Assembly (NCBI GenBank): GCA_902529115.1
Contig: CABZVB010000006.1
Location: 37,895 to 101,894 of the forward strand
Length of the DNA stretch: 64,000 bases
From: an uncultured Balneola sp.
GTDB taxonomy: Bacteria > Bacteroidota > Rhodothermia > Balneolales > Balneolaceae
Direction of reading: 5' to 3'
The number at the start of each line of letters is the position of its first letter. Within the stretch, counting starts at the first letter, position 1. The notes beneath the pieces are model-generated. The model did not search any database. It was given only the letters and a program-made list of their open reading frames with translations, and was not told where the DNA came from. The position numbers and the translations under genes are program-made. Positions 28,201-35,935 of the stretch are shown here, in pieces.

Positions 28201-29575
28201 AGTCAATCCCCTCCTGAAGCAGTTCAAATGGGGCGTCCACATATTCCTGCGCCGTTGCCCCGAAATCATTATTGGTGGCATTGGAATTGGTCGCTCTCAA
28301 TTCATTTAAGGTTGACTCATCGTATCGATCCCTATCATTACCGGGCAATCCGTATAACTTATCATTCAATTGGTTCACTCCTAAATCGAGTAATGCAATA
28401 GCCTGTACTGCAGATTCACCTGGTATTTGCTCAGACCTTCGGACGTATACATACAATTCCGAAATTTGATAAGGTTGAAGTATATTTTGTGGATCAATTA
28501 GTGCTTGCTCAAATTGCTGCCGATTATAAAAGTCTAAGAAAAAATGCCGCCCATCCTCATAATCTGCTGGGGTGATATCAATAGCTTGTTCTTGAGAACC
28601 TCCAGATATTTTCTGGGAATTACTCCTTCCTTTTTGTTGCGATACAACCGAGGTCAACTTTAGTGGGCCGAGCTCTGAAATAGCCTTAATTCCAAAAAGT
28701 GATTTTCCACCTGAAACCAAGGAGTTTCCAGTTTCCATGGATACGTTCCCCATCTCTATACTTTTGATAATTTCATCTTCATACCCCTCATAAACGATAC
28801 TCAGTCTATTTTGGAAATCAAATTGACGCTCAGTATCCCAATCAGTAGCAATGGTAAGTTTATCTCCAATATTCCCTTGAATATTAAGTTGGAGATTCTG
28901 GTTAAACGTAGGATCGACACGAGTACGAAGATCTTCCGGCAAGGTTCCATCATCAAGTTTTTGAATGGAAGCTCCCACATTCATATTCGCCGAACCGTTT
29001 ACACGAAGGCTTACCTCATCGGTACCAAAAATGGTTGTGAAGGCAGAATTTTCGCCCCCAGGAACCGAAATCCGAAAATCTAATAACCCACGACTCTCCT
29101 CTTGTTGCGCTTTCGCCTCACGAATAAGTTGATGACGAATTGATAATTCATTTTGCTCCATTTTCAGCGATATAAAATCCTCAAAATCTACAATCGTTTT
29201 CGGAGCTAAATTAATGTTGTACCAATAGTTATGGATGGTATAGGTAGAAACGGTATCCCAACGGACCCCAATGTCCCAAATAGTTGATGGACTTGAGTAT
29301 AATGCTCCTACTTTGGGAGCATATAGTTTAGCCGCACCAAACTTAGGCTCGAACCGGTACAATTTGACTCCTTCAAGTAAACTATCTGGTATAATTTGAA
29401 CACTCAAGGAGTCTTGGCTAAGTTGTTCGGCTTCTTGCTGTTGCTGTTGTTTAATAATTTGTCCTTGTCCGCCTTCACGTTCCTGTGCAAAAAGGTATAG
29501 ATCTCCTAAAAAAGCGAAAATAAGTGATATTATCGCCCAACAGGTAAAAATGCATTTGATCTGAAATGTTGGCAC
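22241..29575 (-). CDS. sprA: T9SS outer-membrane translocon SprA
   Basis: A 2444-residue protein with an N-terminal signal peptide (FAFLGDLYLFAQ). SprA (Sov) forms the very large single-polypeptide beta-barrel pore of the type IX secretion system. Visible hallmarks are the repeated barrel and plug segments (YNINLAPKTIVDFEDF; FDFQNRLSIVYEGYEDEIIKSIEMGNVSMETG; ISLTNPTRWNLASAPAALPGYG; GLGIRNPYNPQN and LWLNELRLSGFD-like text) and a C-terminal strand-rich half ending TRTNHDIRFNFRIAIR. Length matches the family (about 2300-2500). It is monocistronic as far as seen and divergent from the LptF/G genes. Its presence supports genuine T9SS export of the tail-bearing proteins at 0.8-9.1 kb. Confidence 0.96.
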   Translation of the reverse strand: MPTFQIKCIFTCWAIISLIFAFLGDLYLFAQEREGGQGQIIKQQQQQEAEQLSQDSLSVQIIPDSLLEGVKLYRFEPKFGAAKLYAPKVGALYSSPSTIWDIGVRWDTVSTYTIHNYWYNINLAPKTIVDFEDFISLKMEQNELSIRHQLIREAKAQQEESRGLLDFRISVPGGENSAFTTIFGTDEVSLRVNGSANMNVGASIQKLDDGTLPEDLRTRVDPTFNQNLQLNIQGNIGDKLTIATDWDTERQFDFQNRLSIVYEGYEDEIIKSIEMGNVSMETGNSLVSGGKSLFGIKAISELGPLKLTSVVSQQKGRSNSQKISGGSQEQAIDITPADYEDGRHFFLDFYNRQQFEQALIDPQNILQPYQISELYVYVRRSEQIPGESAVQAIALLDLGVNQLNDKLYGLPGNDRDRYDESTLNELRATNSNATNNDFGATAQEYVDAPFELLQEGIDYTFNRALGFISMKSYINTGDAVAVAYVYNDPEKGGAPVAVGELNASGNDRIYLKLLRPGGMTTADKAWDLTMRNIYSLGVSGINPEGFELEIADTRGNIPEVNLPGRSATLLQDLGLDRVNSEGATIPDNQIDFTGITLDAGTGRIMFPYLEPFGKRIDEILENSVSDSVRQSLTFRELYELKQSDARDISKNRNYTISGNSKGGVSGSFYLGFGLIEGSVKVFANNAELIEGSDFEVDYSFGSLTIMNESYLAPGQEIEVEYESNQFSIIGQKNFTGLRAEYRINDDIQFGSTFFKLKEQPLSDKIRIGNEPINNTVLGLDARANFEAPWLTQAIDKVPLLQTKTPSNIQFSGEFAQLRPGVAQTNAVQEAIDNNELYRDEENGLVFIDDFEGAEYTISLTNPTRWNLASAPAALPGYGPDETYFANPDFTTPQSSFDRKARADLRSQFSWYSIPRNISSIRNAIVTPESETILLKDVFQGRETNNRQEDVISSLDMHFNPAKRGPYNYNLDLKNVLENTPENTWGGMTYVIPSGQEDLVQNNIEFLEFWVQAILPGGQDPTGQEPFYDGKIYLDLGIISEDVIPNVRLNTEDGLSTVLNNLQEDDAESQPRSYIPPSPPVPLGQFSNDKRVLEDVGLDGAPNPGTQGAENRDEGALFSDFIEAMRSQYGEGTEEFSMIEEDPSNDDYVYYSENKVLEYKLHERFFRMLGHHDGNTPESGGSDNKTAVTLKPDTEGLVSASSIQQTNSYYQYEIDFNPADASQLNIGSAGTYIVDKIPRNPEYKTWYLVRVPLNDFKRKFGDIESFQNISYIRMWMSGYQKPFTMRFATLEFVGSQWRKVSNLSDNPVNPDDFKLSTINIEENANREPFPYRQPDGAIRALNRSAQIQALENEQSLVLSVENLEAGMIQMVKRVYPGKLNLLNYSNMRMFVHGEGFDERGDAELVVRLGTDLDNNYYEYRQPVSPSQPMPFNYNPSDAGQLEVEAAEIWRYDENNMNIIISAFNVLKQLRDDAGADPTEVFEQKGILDPEKAVNGAVVAIKGNPSLDRVTEIGLGIRNPYNPQNVNSSGSPLLNAEMWLNELRLSGFDNEKGWAANAKSTIKFADFATVNANLTRRTNGFGGLESRLGDRSVSDQTAYGISSTINLHKLIPDRFGWSFPVTISNRVNTQIPKYLPSQGDIRLTDFTDKVNADDSVPSDLKDDVINAKINDIETVNETFSFNVSNISKRNSKPKLAQLTLDNTKLSYVYNEGYSKNPQLVFQNKWDYKASIQYNLSLRRIKLLQLFKFTEGIPVLGALSELRFGYLPSSITASSTLTRRYDESRRRNLIDPEDLQALQQSHAFTQQNRFSFSYNFMPSIPITFTSSSNFDFSSLGINPSYRDDVDSLSYSIKPSFDVIKGALQDSLTPRRSSYQESYSASWRPKLNAIDALNWLTYSASYGGGYQWTNSPSGSDLGANVSNSFQLDNTFKVSTSRLLDKFSWYKMLEEANKNETKIRRDAKEKLKEEIESGLADSLRTPKPPPDLVKDMQFISRKVLLTLLSLEDLSIGYKRQKSGSQPGYSGSSEFFKSFNDASTDDYSPSLAYRLGLKERIPKQQLIGNEGGDNNIQLPANNTQGDNFSASTRISPFENITVNLDWDATISQKSTETITLTPINEITSIGTESGSFSSSVWAFGGGYKDLFESQLETAVLDIRSGERSIVDSLGNSDGRGVLNRTTLQKDYMNAYLGAGSKGFGNKGFMAFPKPGWRVTWNRLEKYIPFIGKYMTNASLNHAYRGSYKVDWSLNALVGEQSGQNIGDYSIIDVRGRYEPTSIRSERRFSPFVKLNMNWESGLKTDIGYDRSTISTFAVSSKRVTETLTQGLDASVNYIFRNVRISFLPKLRNNIDMSLRGSYKNDTEISYKLDTDLDNALQNGVTMDQIGSAETLSARETGQRRINGSFTLGYKISSTVSSNFEYTYSRIESNNIPTRTNHDIRFNFRIAIRSR

Positions 29576-29756
29576 CTAAAAAGTACTAATGAATAGAATA
29601 GTAACGATAGATTATAGGCACTTGTATTTTAATGGCTGATTATTCTCAAATGGATTCCAATAATACCATATATTTGGCTATGTTAAAAGAATTTACCGAG
29701 ACTTAGTAATAGATATTGAACACTTGACCTTGTTTTTTTCGCACATACTATAATCA

Positions 29757-31172
29757 ATGAAATTAAACCCTCTACAAATAGATTTGCTAAAAAAACATTT
29801 GGGCCCATTTCTCTTCTGTTTTTTTGGGGTCATGTTTGTGCTACTGATGCAGTTCTTGGTATTGCATATCGATAAACTTATCGGTAAAGATATTCCTCTT
29901 GGGGTTATTTTTGAACTAATTATTACCAACCTTGCTTACATGGTGGTTTTAGCAGCACCTATGGCAGTATTAGTTGCTAGTCTAATGGCATTTGGTAAGT
30001 TTTCAGAACACAATGAATTAACCGCCCTCAGAGCCTCGGGAGTCAATACCTTACAGATAATCATGCCGGTATTGATAGCATCAATCTCACTGTCTGCTGG
30101 GCTTGTATGGTTTTCAAACGCCATACTCCCCGAAGCCAATAGTAAAGCAAGAAGCATATTTATCGATATTCGATTAAAAAAACCGGGTTTTGAGTTGGAA
30201 CCTAACGTATTTTATGACGGAATTGAAGGTTACACCTTTCTAGTCGATCGGATTGATCCTCTTTCCGACACTTTATATAACATCACACTTTTTCAAGAAC
30301 CTACCAATTTTCAAAATAGAGCTTATATCAAAGCGGATAAAGGGTATTTAACGAGTGAGGGAACAGAAGCGCTTACTTTGCACTTATTTCATGGCGAAAT
30401 ACTATTATATCCTAGTAAACGAACGGGAACAAGAGATCGAAACATGGAGCAAATCAAGTTCAATAAGCACCGAAAAACCTTTGACCTTTCGGATTTAGCT
30501 TTTACTCGAAGTGGGAGTTCGGGTTCCTCTCGAAGTGATCGCACCATGAGTATTCGAGCGATGACTTTTATTGTAGACACCTTAGAACAGGAAATAAAAG
30601 AATTACGCTATCAAATAGTAGAGGATTCCATTAGTACTCTTCATCCTGCTACCTTTAAAAATCCCACTATATCAAGTAAAAGCATTAATTTAGGATCTAT
30701 AGTGCAAACGGATCTATTTATTCTGAACCAAGTCGGATCAACTACACAGCAAATTCGCATGGCAAATTTAGGGTATAGCCAGGTTGAAAATGCCCAATCT
30801 CAAATTGAGCGAGCAAAGAGTAATGAGTTATGGAGGTTAAAACGAATTCAGCGGTACTGGGTTGAAATTCACAAAAAATTTTCAATTCCTTTCGCATGTA
30901 TCATATTTGTTTTACTTGGAGCACCTATTGGGATACTCACTCGAAAAGGAAATGTTGGGTATGCCGCAATTATTGCCTCAATCTTATTAACGGTATATTG
31001 GGTATCGGTAATCCAAGGAGAAAAATTAGCCGATAGACTATATATTAGCCCATTTTGGGGAATGTGGACTTTCAACCTCTTGTACATTATTGTTGGTGTG
31101 CTATTGTTACTGCATTTAAGCTATGATTTGCGCTCTTTTTTCCCAAATAAAACAGATCAAATGAGCACGTGA
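29757..31172 (+). CDS. LptF/LptG-family permease (first of pair)
   Basis: A 471-residue inner-membrane permease of the YjgP/YjgQ family, a subunit of the LptB2FG ABC exporter that extracts lipopolysaccharide. An N-terminal transmembrane pair is visible (FLFCFFGVMFVLLMQFLVLHIDKLIGK; VVLAAPMAVLVASLMAFGKFSEHNELTALRASG, the coupling-helix signature). A periplasmic beta-jellyroll follows at about residues 130-330, then a C-terminal transmembrane trio (PFACIIFVLLGAPIGILTRKG). It is longer than typical LptF through an extended periplasmic region. It overlaps the next gene at 31169-31172. Confidence 0.93.
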   Translation: MKLNPLQIDLLKKHLGPFLFCFFGVMFVLLMQFLVLHIDKLIGKDIPLGVIFELIITNLAYMVVLAAPMAVLVASLMAFGKFSEHNELTALRASGVNTLQIIMPVLIASISLSAGLVWFSNAILPEANSKARSIFIDIRLKKPGFELEPNVFYDGIEGYTFLVDRIDPLSDTLYNITLFQEPTNFQNRAYIKADKGYLTSEGTEALTLHLFHGEILLYPSKRTGTRDRNMEQIKFNKHRKTFDLSDLAFTRSGSSGSSRSDRTMSIRAMTFIVDTLEQEIKELRYQIVEDSISTLHPATFKNPTISSKSINLGSIVQTDLFILNQVGSTTQQIRMANLGYSQVENAQSQIERAKSNELWRLKRIQRYWVEIHKKFSIPFACIIFVLLGAPIGILTRKGNVGYAAIIASILLTVYWVSVIQGEKLADRLYISPFWGMWTFNLLYIIVGVLLLLHLSYDLRSFFPNKTDQMST

Positions 31173-32248
31173 AACACTTAGACCGGCTTATAATTCGTCG
31201 TTTAGTTTCGATCACGACCCTAGTCCTGGTAGTACTAATATGTATTTTTATTTTGATCGATTTCTCTGAAAATAGCGACGATTTCACTGATCGCGGTGCA
31301 AAAATGGGAGAAATTTGGGGCGATTACTACATTAATTATATTCCCGAAATGATTCGGCTCGTCTTACCTTTGGCCATCTTCACAGCTTGTTTATATTTAG
31401 TGGGCCAACTTTCAGAGCGCCTTGAAATTACCTCCCTTAAAGCTGCTGGTGTGAGTCTTTATAGATTGTTCATGCCATTTCTAATATTTGGACTGATAAA
31501 TACGATAGGACTTAGTGCTTTAGATGCTTGGATTATTCCTACCTCTAATGCCCAGAGAATTAAGTTTGAAGAACAGTATATCAAGCAAAAAAACGAACAA
31601 CTCGATCGTAGCGATATTTATAGAGAACTCTCACCTGGTAGTTACTTACAGGTAAATTATTTCGATCGCGATCAACAAACTGCCTATCGAATTCGGATAG
31701 TTCAATTCGATCAAAAAGGTGTAAAAAAACTATTAACTGCCACAAATATGTCATGGTTGGAAAGTAAAAAAGAGTGGAGACTTACTACTGTTCAAGAACG
31801 GGTATTTACAGATTCAGGTTTCGTAGAGCGTAATGTAGCAGGATTTGATACCCTTCTTAACCTACTTCCACAAGATTTAGCACGAAGTAGCTCCGATATC
31901 TATCAATTGAGCTATACTCAAGCTTTTCAATATATTGATGGAATTAAGCGTAGTGGTGCTAGTGGTATTGAAATACCACAGGTTCAACTGTATGCCCGTA
32001 TGGCTTACCCATTCTCTATTGTGGTTGTTTTGATTATTGGTTTTGCGGTGGCATCCGTTCGACGTAGAGGAGGTAAAGGTGTGTACATTACCGCTGGATT
32101 GGTGATAAGCTTCCTATATTTGGTCATCATGAAAATCATGGAACCATTTGGTGCTCTTGGAATACTTCCTCCATTTTGGGCTGCAGTTATTCCGCATATT
32201 ACCTTCTTAGCAGTGGGATTTATCAGTCTTAAACAAATTCGTAAATAG
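31169..32248 (+). CDS. LptF/LptG-family permease (second of pair)
   Basis: A 359-residue partner permease with the same architecture: N-terminal helices (LVSITTLVLVVLICIFILIDF; the coupling region GQLSERLEITSLKAAGVSLYRL), a periplasmic domain (DIYRELSPGSYLQV ...), and C-terminal helices (YPFSIVVVLIIGFAVASVRRRGGKGVYITAGLVISFLY). The start is GTG at 31169, overlapping the upstream TGA, so translation is coupled. Together the two genes give the LptF-LptG heterodimer; the ATPase gene lptB is not in this window. Confidence 0.94.
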   Translation: MKHLDRLIIRRLVSITTLVLVVLICIFILIDFSENSDDFTDRGAKMGEIWGDYYINYIPEMIRLVLPLAIFTACLYLVGQLSERLEITSLKAAGVSLYRLFMPFLIFGLINTIGLSALDAWIIPTSNAQRIKFEEQYIKQKNEQLDRSDIYRELSPGSYLQVNYFDRDQQTAYRIRIVQFDQKGVKKLLTATNMSWLESKKEWRLTTVQERVFTDSGFVERNVAGFDTLLNLLPQDLARSSSDIYQLSYTQAFQYIDGIKRSGASGIEIPQVQLYARMAYPFSIVVVLIIGFAVASVRRRGGKGVYITAGLVISFLYLVIMKIMEPFGALGILPPFWAAVIPHITFLAVGFISLKQIRK

Positions 32249-32300
32249 CTACCCTTTATAATGATAACGAAACTAACAGCATTTGCTTCTATTTGTAGAC

Positions 32301-32642
32301 CTATGCTTCTGCCTGAGGACCTCTATACAAAGGAATGTCCTTAGTTTTATTCTGGATAACACCGTGTTCAGCCTCATACTTTGATATATTTTCCTGTAGG
32401 GCCATCATTAATCGTTTTGCATGATCTGGAGTCAGAATCATTCGCTTGACCACTTTTGCTTTAGGAACTCCGGGCATAACTGCAATAAAATCAGTAATAA
32501 ACTCTGATGGTGAATGCGTAATCATGACCAAATTGGAATATGTACCCATGGATTCTGCTTCACTAAGTTCAATCTCCATGGTTCCTGCTTTAGGACCTTT
32601 TATAGCTTTATTTGGCTTCTGGGTATTGTTACTACTATTCAT
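32301..32642 (-). CDS. DUF3467 domain-containing protein
   Basis: A 113-residue protein of the DUF3467 family, function unknown. The recognisable core is MEIELSEAESMGTYSNLVMITHSPSEFITDFIAVMPG followed by AKVVKRMILTPDHAKRLMMALQENISKYE. No signal peptide or membrane segment, so probably cytoplasmic. It is convergent with the lptG-type gene and about 80 bp downstream of the PLP enzyme gene on the same strand; functional linkage is not evident. Confidence 0.85.
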   Translation of the reverse strand: MNSSNNTQKPNKAIKGPKAGTMEIELSEAESMGTYSNLVMITHSPSEFITDFIAVMPGVPKAKVVKRMILTPDHAKRLMMALQENISKYEAEHGVIQNKTKDIPLYRGPQAEA

Positions 32643-32723
32643 GATTTTTCAAATCTGATGGCGTTTTTGGCTAATTTACATAATATATTGACGCTTGAGA
32701 GCCTGTTTATTACTCATTTAAGA

Positions 32724-33704
32724 TTATTCTAAGAAACCCTGCTCTTTCATCCAATCATCATTATACACTTTATTTAAATATCTAGTTCCACTATCTGGTA
32801 GTATCACTACCATGATATCATTATCGGACAAAGGATGTATTTTTACGTACTCTAGTGCCCCTTCAACTGCTGCTCCGCATGACCAACCTATAAACAAGCC
32901 TTCTTTCGAAGCGAGCTTTCGAGTTCTAAGTGCAGCTTCTTTATCACCTACTTGAATGACCTTATCAATATAACTGAAATCTATGGTACCAGGGATAATG
33001 TCTTCACCGATACCTTCCGTCATATAAGGCTTTATTTCGTTCTTATCGAACTCACCTGTCTCGAAATACTTCTTATACACCGAACCAATCGAATCAATGC
33101 CAATGACTTTAATATTGGAATTTTGTTCTTTTAAAAACTTACCCACTCCTGATATTGTACCACCAGTCCCCATTCCAGCCACATAATGAGTTATCGCACC
33201 CTCTGTTTGTTCCCATATTTCGGGTCCAGTGGTTTCATAGTGGGCTAATAAATTACTCTTATTATCGTACTGATTCGGATAAAAAGAGTTAGATAGTTCC
33301 ATGCTTAATCTCTTAGCTACCGAATAATAACTTTCTGGATCTTCGGGCTCAACATTAGTAGGACATACAAGCACCTCAGCACCCACAGCCCGTAAAATAT
33401 CAATTTTAGATTGACTTTGTTTATCGGTGGTGGTAAAAATACATTTATACCCCTTGGATATGGCCACCAAGGCGAGCCCCATACCTGTATTACCGGAGGT
33501 GCCTTCAATAATCGTACCACCCGGTTTCAATAGTCCTTTTTCCTCAGCATCTTCTAACATCTTAATTGCAATCCGATCTTTAACGCTATGTCCGGGGTTC
33601 ATGTATTCAACTTTAGCCAACATCGATCCTAAACCCTTATACGTATGCTGAAGTTGAACTATGGGCGTATCACCGACCGCATCAATAATTGATTTGTAAA
33701 TCAT
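32724..33704 (-). CDS. cystathionine beta-synthase / cysteine-synthase-like PLP enzyme
   Basis: A fold-type II PLP enzyme of 326 residues. Lys42 (PGHSVKDRIA) is the PLP lysine. EGTSGNTGMGLALVA binds the substrate carboxylate, GTGGTISGVGKFLKE binds the PLP phosphate, and the C-terminal PDSGTRYLNKVYNDDWM is typical of cystathionine beta-synthase rather than CysK. No C-terminal CBS-domain pair is present. Likely reaction: serine (or O-acetylserine) plus homocysteine or sulfide to cystathionine or cysteine. It is divergent from the small gene at 34028, across a region holding a 22-bp perfect palindrome. Confidence 0.92.
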   Translation of the reverse strand: MIYKSIIDAVGDTPIVQLQHTYKGLGSMLAKVEYMNPGHSVKDRIAIKMLEDAEEKGLLKPGGTIIEGTSGNTGMGLALVAISKGYKCIFTTTDKQSQSKIDILRAVGAEVLVCPTNVEPEDPESYYSVAKRLSMELSNSFYPNQYDNKSNLLAHYETTGPEIWEQTEGAITHYVAGMGTGGTISGVGKFLKEQNSNIKVIGIDSIGSVYKKYFETGEFDKNEIKPYMTEGIGEDIIPGTIDFSYIDKVIQVGDKEAALRTRKLASKEGLFIGWSCGAAVEGALEYVKIHPLSDNDIMVVILPDSGTRYLNKVYNDDWMKEQGFLE

Positions 33705-34027
33705 TTAGATAGAATTTTACGAATTGTATAGAAAGATAATATAATATGAAAGTTACAGAATATAATGTAAGTAGGTAGGTTTATTTACTTTTTGAAAACT
33801 TTTAATACATATTAATCTTATTAAATAAATTCATTTATAAAGTAGCTTTTTATTTATTTGTTTGAAATTTCAAACAAAACTAATGTAGATTAAATGTAAT
33901 TATCTTATAAATGATAAAAGAGGAATTTTAACATTATGCTGTTATATTTTATTCTCTAGTTTACAATGCAATTAACAAAAAGAGCTTGTGCTTTTTATTC
34001 CTTAACAGTAAAATATTAAATTGCCTT
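33705..34027. other. AT-rich divergent intergenic region
   Basis: A 323-bp stretch between divergent genes, strongly AT-rich, with no coding potential or RNA gene that I recognise. Its notable content is the perfect palindrome at 33857-33878, almost equidistant (about 150 bp) from both start codons, so the region probably holds two divergent promoters and a shared operator. Confidence 0.6.
33857..33878. promoter_or_regulatory. 22-bp perfect palindrome, putative operator
   Basis: The arm is TTTGTTTGAAA and the other arm is its exact reverse complement, with no spacer. The core is TTGAA-AT-TTCAA. The same core (TTGAA-N2-TTCAA) occurs twice more at 34356-34385 before the menF gene. It lies midway between the PLP-enzyme gene and the small plus-strand gene. 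The binding protein is unknown. Confidence 0.55.
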
Positions 34028-34303
34028 ATGTTTATTGAGCAGACCAAACCCAAAGACTATGACTGTGGATATAATCTAGACCTTATGATTAAAGCATTGC
34101 CAAGAATTTACAATTTGGCTGAAAAAGAAGCCTATGCAAAAAGAATCGTTGGGTTAATCAAGCAATCTCACCCTAACTGGGTCGATAGCAATGGAAAAAG
34201 TGAGCTTGCATGGGATTTTTTTTACAAACATGCTCCTTATGATCCGAATGATTATGGTATAAAACATCCCTTCCTACATGGATTAGAGGACGATGCTAGA
34301 TAA
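34028..34303 (+). CDS. small DUF4290-like protein
   Basis: A 91-residue cytoplasmic protein from Met 34028 (MFIEQTKPKDYDCGYN); the open frame begins at 33986 but that extension looks non-coding. The pattern YDCGYNLDLMIKALPRIYNLAEKEAYAKRIVGLIKQSHP, followed by ELAWDFFYKHAPYD, resembles the DUF4290 family of Bacteroidota, a helical family of unknown function. The match is by eye only. It lies about 110 bp upstream of menF, separated by a paired-palindrome operator-like element, so it is probably not in the same transcript. Confidence 0.6.
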   Translation: MFIEQTKPKDYDCGYNLDLMIKALPRIYNLAEKEAYAKRIVGLIKQSHPNWVDSNGKSELAWDFFYKHAPYDPNDYGIKHPFLHGLEDDAR

Positions 34304-34355
34304 AGATTTTTATTATTAGAGATTACAAAAAAAATTATGATTAGCCTTTATTAAG

Positions 34356-34385
34356 TTGAATTTTCAATTTATATTGAAAGTTCAA
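34356..34385. promoter_or_regulatory. tandem TTGAA-N2-TTCAA palindromes upstream of menF
   Basis: Two 12-bp palindromic sites, TTGAATTTTCAA (34356-34367) and TTGAAAGTTCAA (34374-34385), are separated by 6 bp, so their centres are 18 bp apart. They end 26 bp before the menF ATG, a plausible operator position. They share the core of the 22-bp palindrome at 33857-33878. Confidence 0.5.
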
Positions 34386-34411
34386 TAGATTTATAGGTTA
34401 ATCCTCAAACA

Positions 34412-35935
34412 ATGCCAACACATCGGTTCAATTGGAAAGCTTTCAGGGCATTTTTAGAAACTGTAATCGGTCAAAGTTGCCTCACCACTGACAAGCAAGA
34501 GTATGTCGCAATAAGTCTTCCGACTACCAAACAGATGAATTCTGAACTAGCTAAACGTCTAACTAATTCGAAAACTTCATTTTATTTATCTCATCCTGTA
34601 GAATCATTTACAATTGTAGGAGAGGGCGCTTTGGAACGTGTCAGTATAAGTGGTAACAAAAGATTTCGTGAAACTTCCACATTGGGTAAATATCTTTTCA
34701 ACAGAGTTCATCATTTTCACTCTTTTGATAAACCCTATCCCCTTCAATTACTGGGTGGGTTTTCTTTTTTTAATACTCTAAATAAAGACTCAGAATGGGC
34801 TGATTTTGAACCCTCACTATTCCATTTACCAGAATGGACTATTGTGCAAACCAAAGATGATGCCACACTTAGTTTAATAGAGCGAGTAAATGAATTTGAA
34901 ACAGTGGACAATCTCATTAATAGGTTCCATGCTAGACTTTATTCATGGAATGACTCCCCACTTTATCGCTCTAATGGTAACACAGAGTTATTATCTGCAC
35001 TATCAGAATTAAAGATAAATAATTCATTTACCACCAACTTTCAATCATTTTGTGAACAGCCCCGAAACTTAAAAGCTTTTACTGAATGGAAAAATATGAT
35101 TGAGAAAGCAAAAAAAGCGATTGATGCCAATAATTTAAAAAAAGTTGTACTTGCTAGGAAAGTTACCCAATCACACTTACTAAAACCCAAAGCTGCCAAT
35201 GTAATTTCAAATCTTGAACAACTATATCCAGATTGTTTTATTTTTTGCGTAAATCCTAAGGGTAAGTCTTATTTTGTAGGTGCTACGCCAGAACGACTCG
35301 CACGTTTCACACCTACTCATGTTCAAACCGAAAGTTTAGCTGGAAGCACTAAGAGAGGTATGACCTACGAAGAGGATGATGACTTAGCTGGTAAACTTTT
35401 AAATTCCAAAAAAGACCGTCTCGAACATCAGATAGTAGTAGAAGCCATTGAAGAAGATTTGGTACCTTATTCAGAGCACTTAGAGCATTCTAGCTCACCT
35501 AGAGTAAAAAAACTGCCAAATTTACAGCACCTATACACACCAATTTCAGCTGTGTTTAAAAAAGGTATATCCCGTACAAAAGTACTTAAAAATCTTCATC
35601 CAACCCCTGCAGTAGGTGGTTTTCCAAGAAATAAAGCTCTTGATTTTATCGAAAAGGAAGAATCATTTACCAGAGGTTGGTATGCATCCCCAATAGGTTG
35701 GATTAACTCACATGGAACAGGTGAATTTTATGTCGGTATACGAAGTGGTTTAATTGAACAAGATACTGCTCATTTTTATGCAGGATGCGGTATAGTTAAA
35801 GATTCGGACCCAGAAAAAGAATGGCTGGAAACTGAACTCAAGTTTAAACCTATGGTAGACGCAGTGCGCATGGCAACACCAGTACATGATGCTTCTAATT
35901 CGAACGAACATTATGCAAAAGACCCTATCCTTTAG
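34412..35935 (+). CDS. menF: isochorismate synthase
   Basis: Chorismate-utilising enzyme making isochorismate, the first step of menaquinone synthesis. The C-terminal half carries the family signature: KVVLARKVTQSH, YFVGATPERLARF, TESLAGSTKRG, SKKDRLEHQIVVEAI (Lys/Glu/His region), HLYTPISAVFKKG, LHPTPAVGGFPRNKAL and GEFYVGIRSGLI ... YAGCGIVKDSDPEKEWLETE. It is 507 residues, with a diverged N-terminal half as usual. It overlaps menD, whose Met is at 35913. It fits menaquinone rather than siderophore synthesis because of the following genes. Confidence 0.96.
   Translation: MPTHRFNWKAFRAFLETVIGQSCLTTDKQEYVAISLPTTKQMNSELAKRLTNSKTSFYLSHPVESFTIVGEGALERVSISGNKRFRETSTLGKYLFNRVHHFHSFDKPYPLQLLGGFSFFNTLNKDSEWADFEPSLFHLPEWTIVQTKDDATLSLIERVNEFETVDNLINRFHARLYSWNDSPLYRSNGNTELLSALSELKINNSFTTNFQSFCEQPRNLKAFTEWKNMIEKAKKAIDANNLKKVVLARKVTQSHLLKPKAANVISNLEQLYPDCFIFCVNPKGKSYFVGATPERLARFTPTHVQTESLAGSTKRGMTYEEDDDLAGKLLNSKKDRLEHQIVVEAIEEDLVPYSEHLEHSSSPRVKKLPNLQHLYTPISAVFKKGISRTKVLKNLHPTPAVGGFPRNKALDFIEKEESFTRGWYASPIGWINSHGTGEFYVGIRSGLIEQDTAHFYAGCGIVKDSDPEKEWLETELKFKPMVDAVRMATPVHDASNSNEHYAKDPIL

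Noticed and set aside
29737..29756. TTGACC ... TATAAT promoter-like pair just before the first LptF/G-type gene
   Set aside because: The spacing is about 19 bp and TATAAT ends three bases before the ATG, so transcription would begin inside the gene.
30363..30376. LacI-operator-like AGAAGCGCTTAC inside the first LptF/G-type gene
   Set aside because: It lies in the middle of a coding region, lacks the outer TG/CA bases and has no nearby promoter; a chance match is likely.
33705..34027. Possible small RNA or riboswitch in the long AT-rich intergenic region
   Set aside because: Besides the palindrome no conserved RNA structure or terminator-like hairpin was seen; a SAM-type riboswitch before the PLP-enzyme gene was considered but no matching motif was found.
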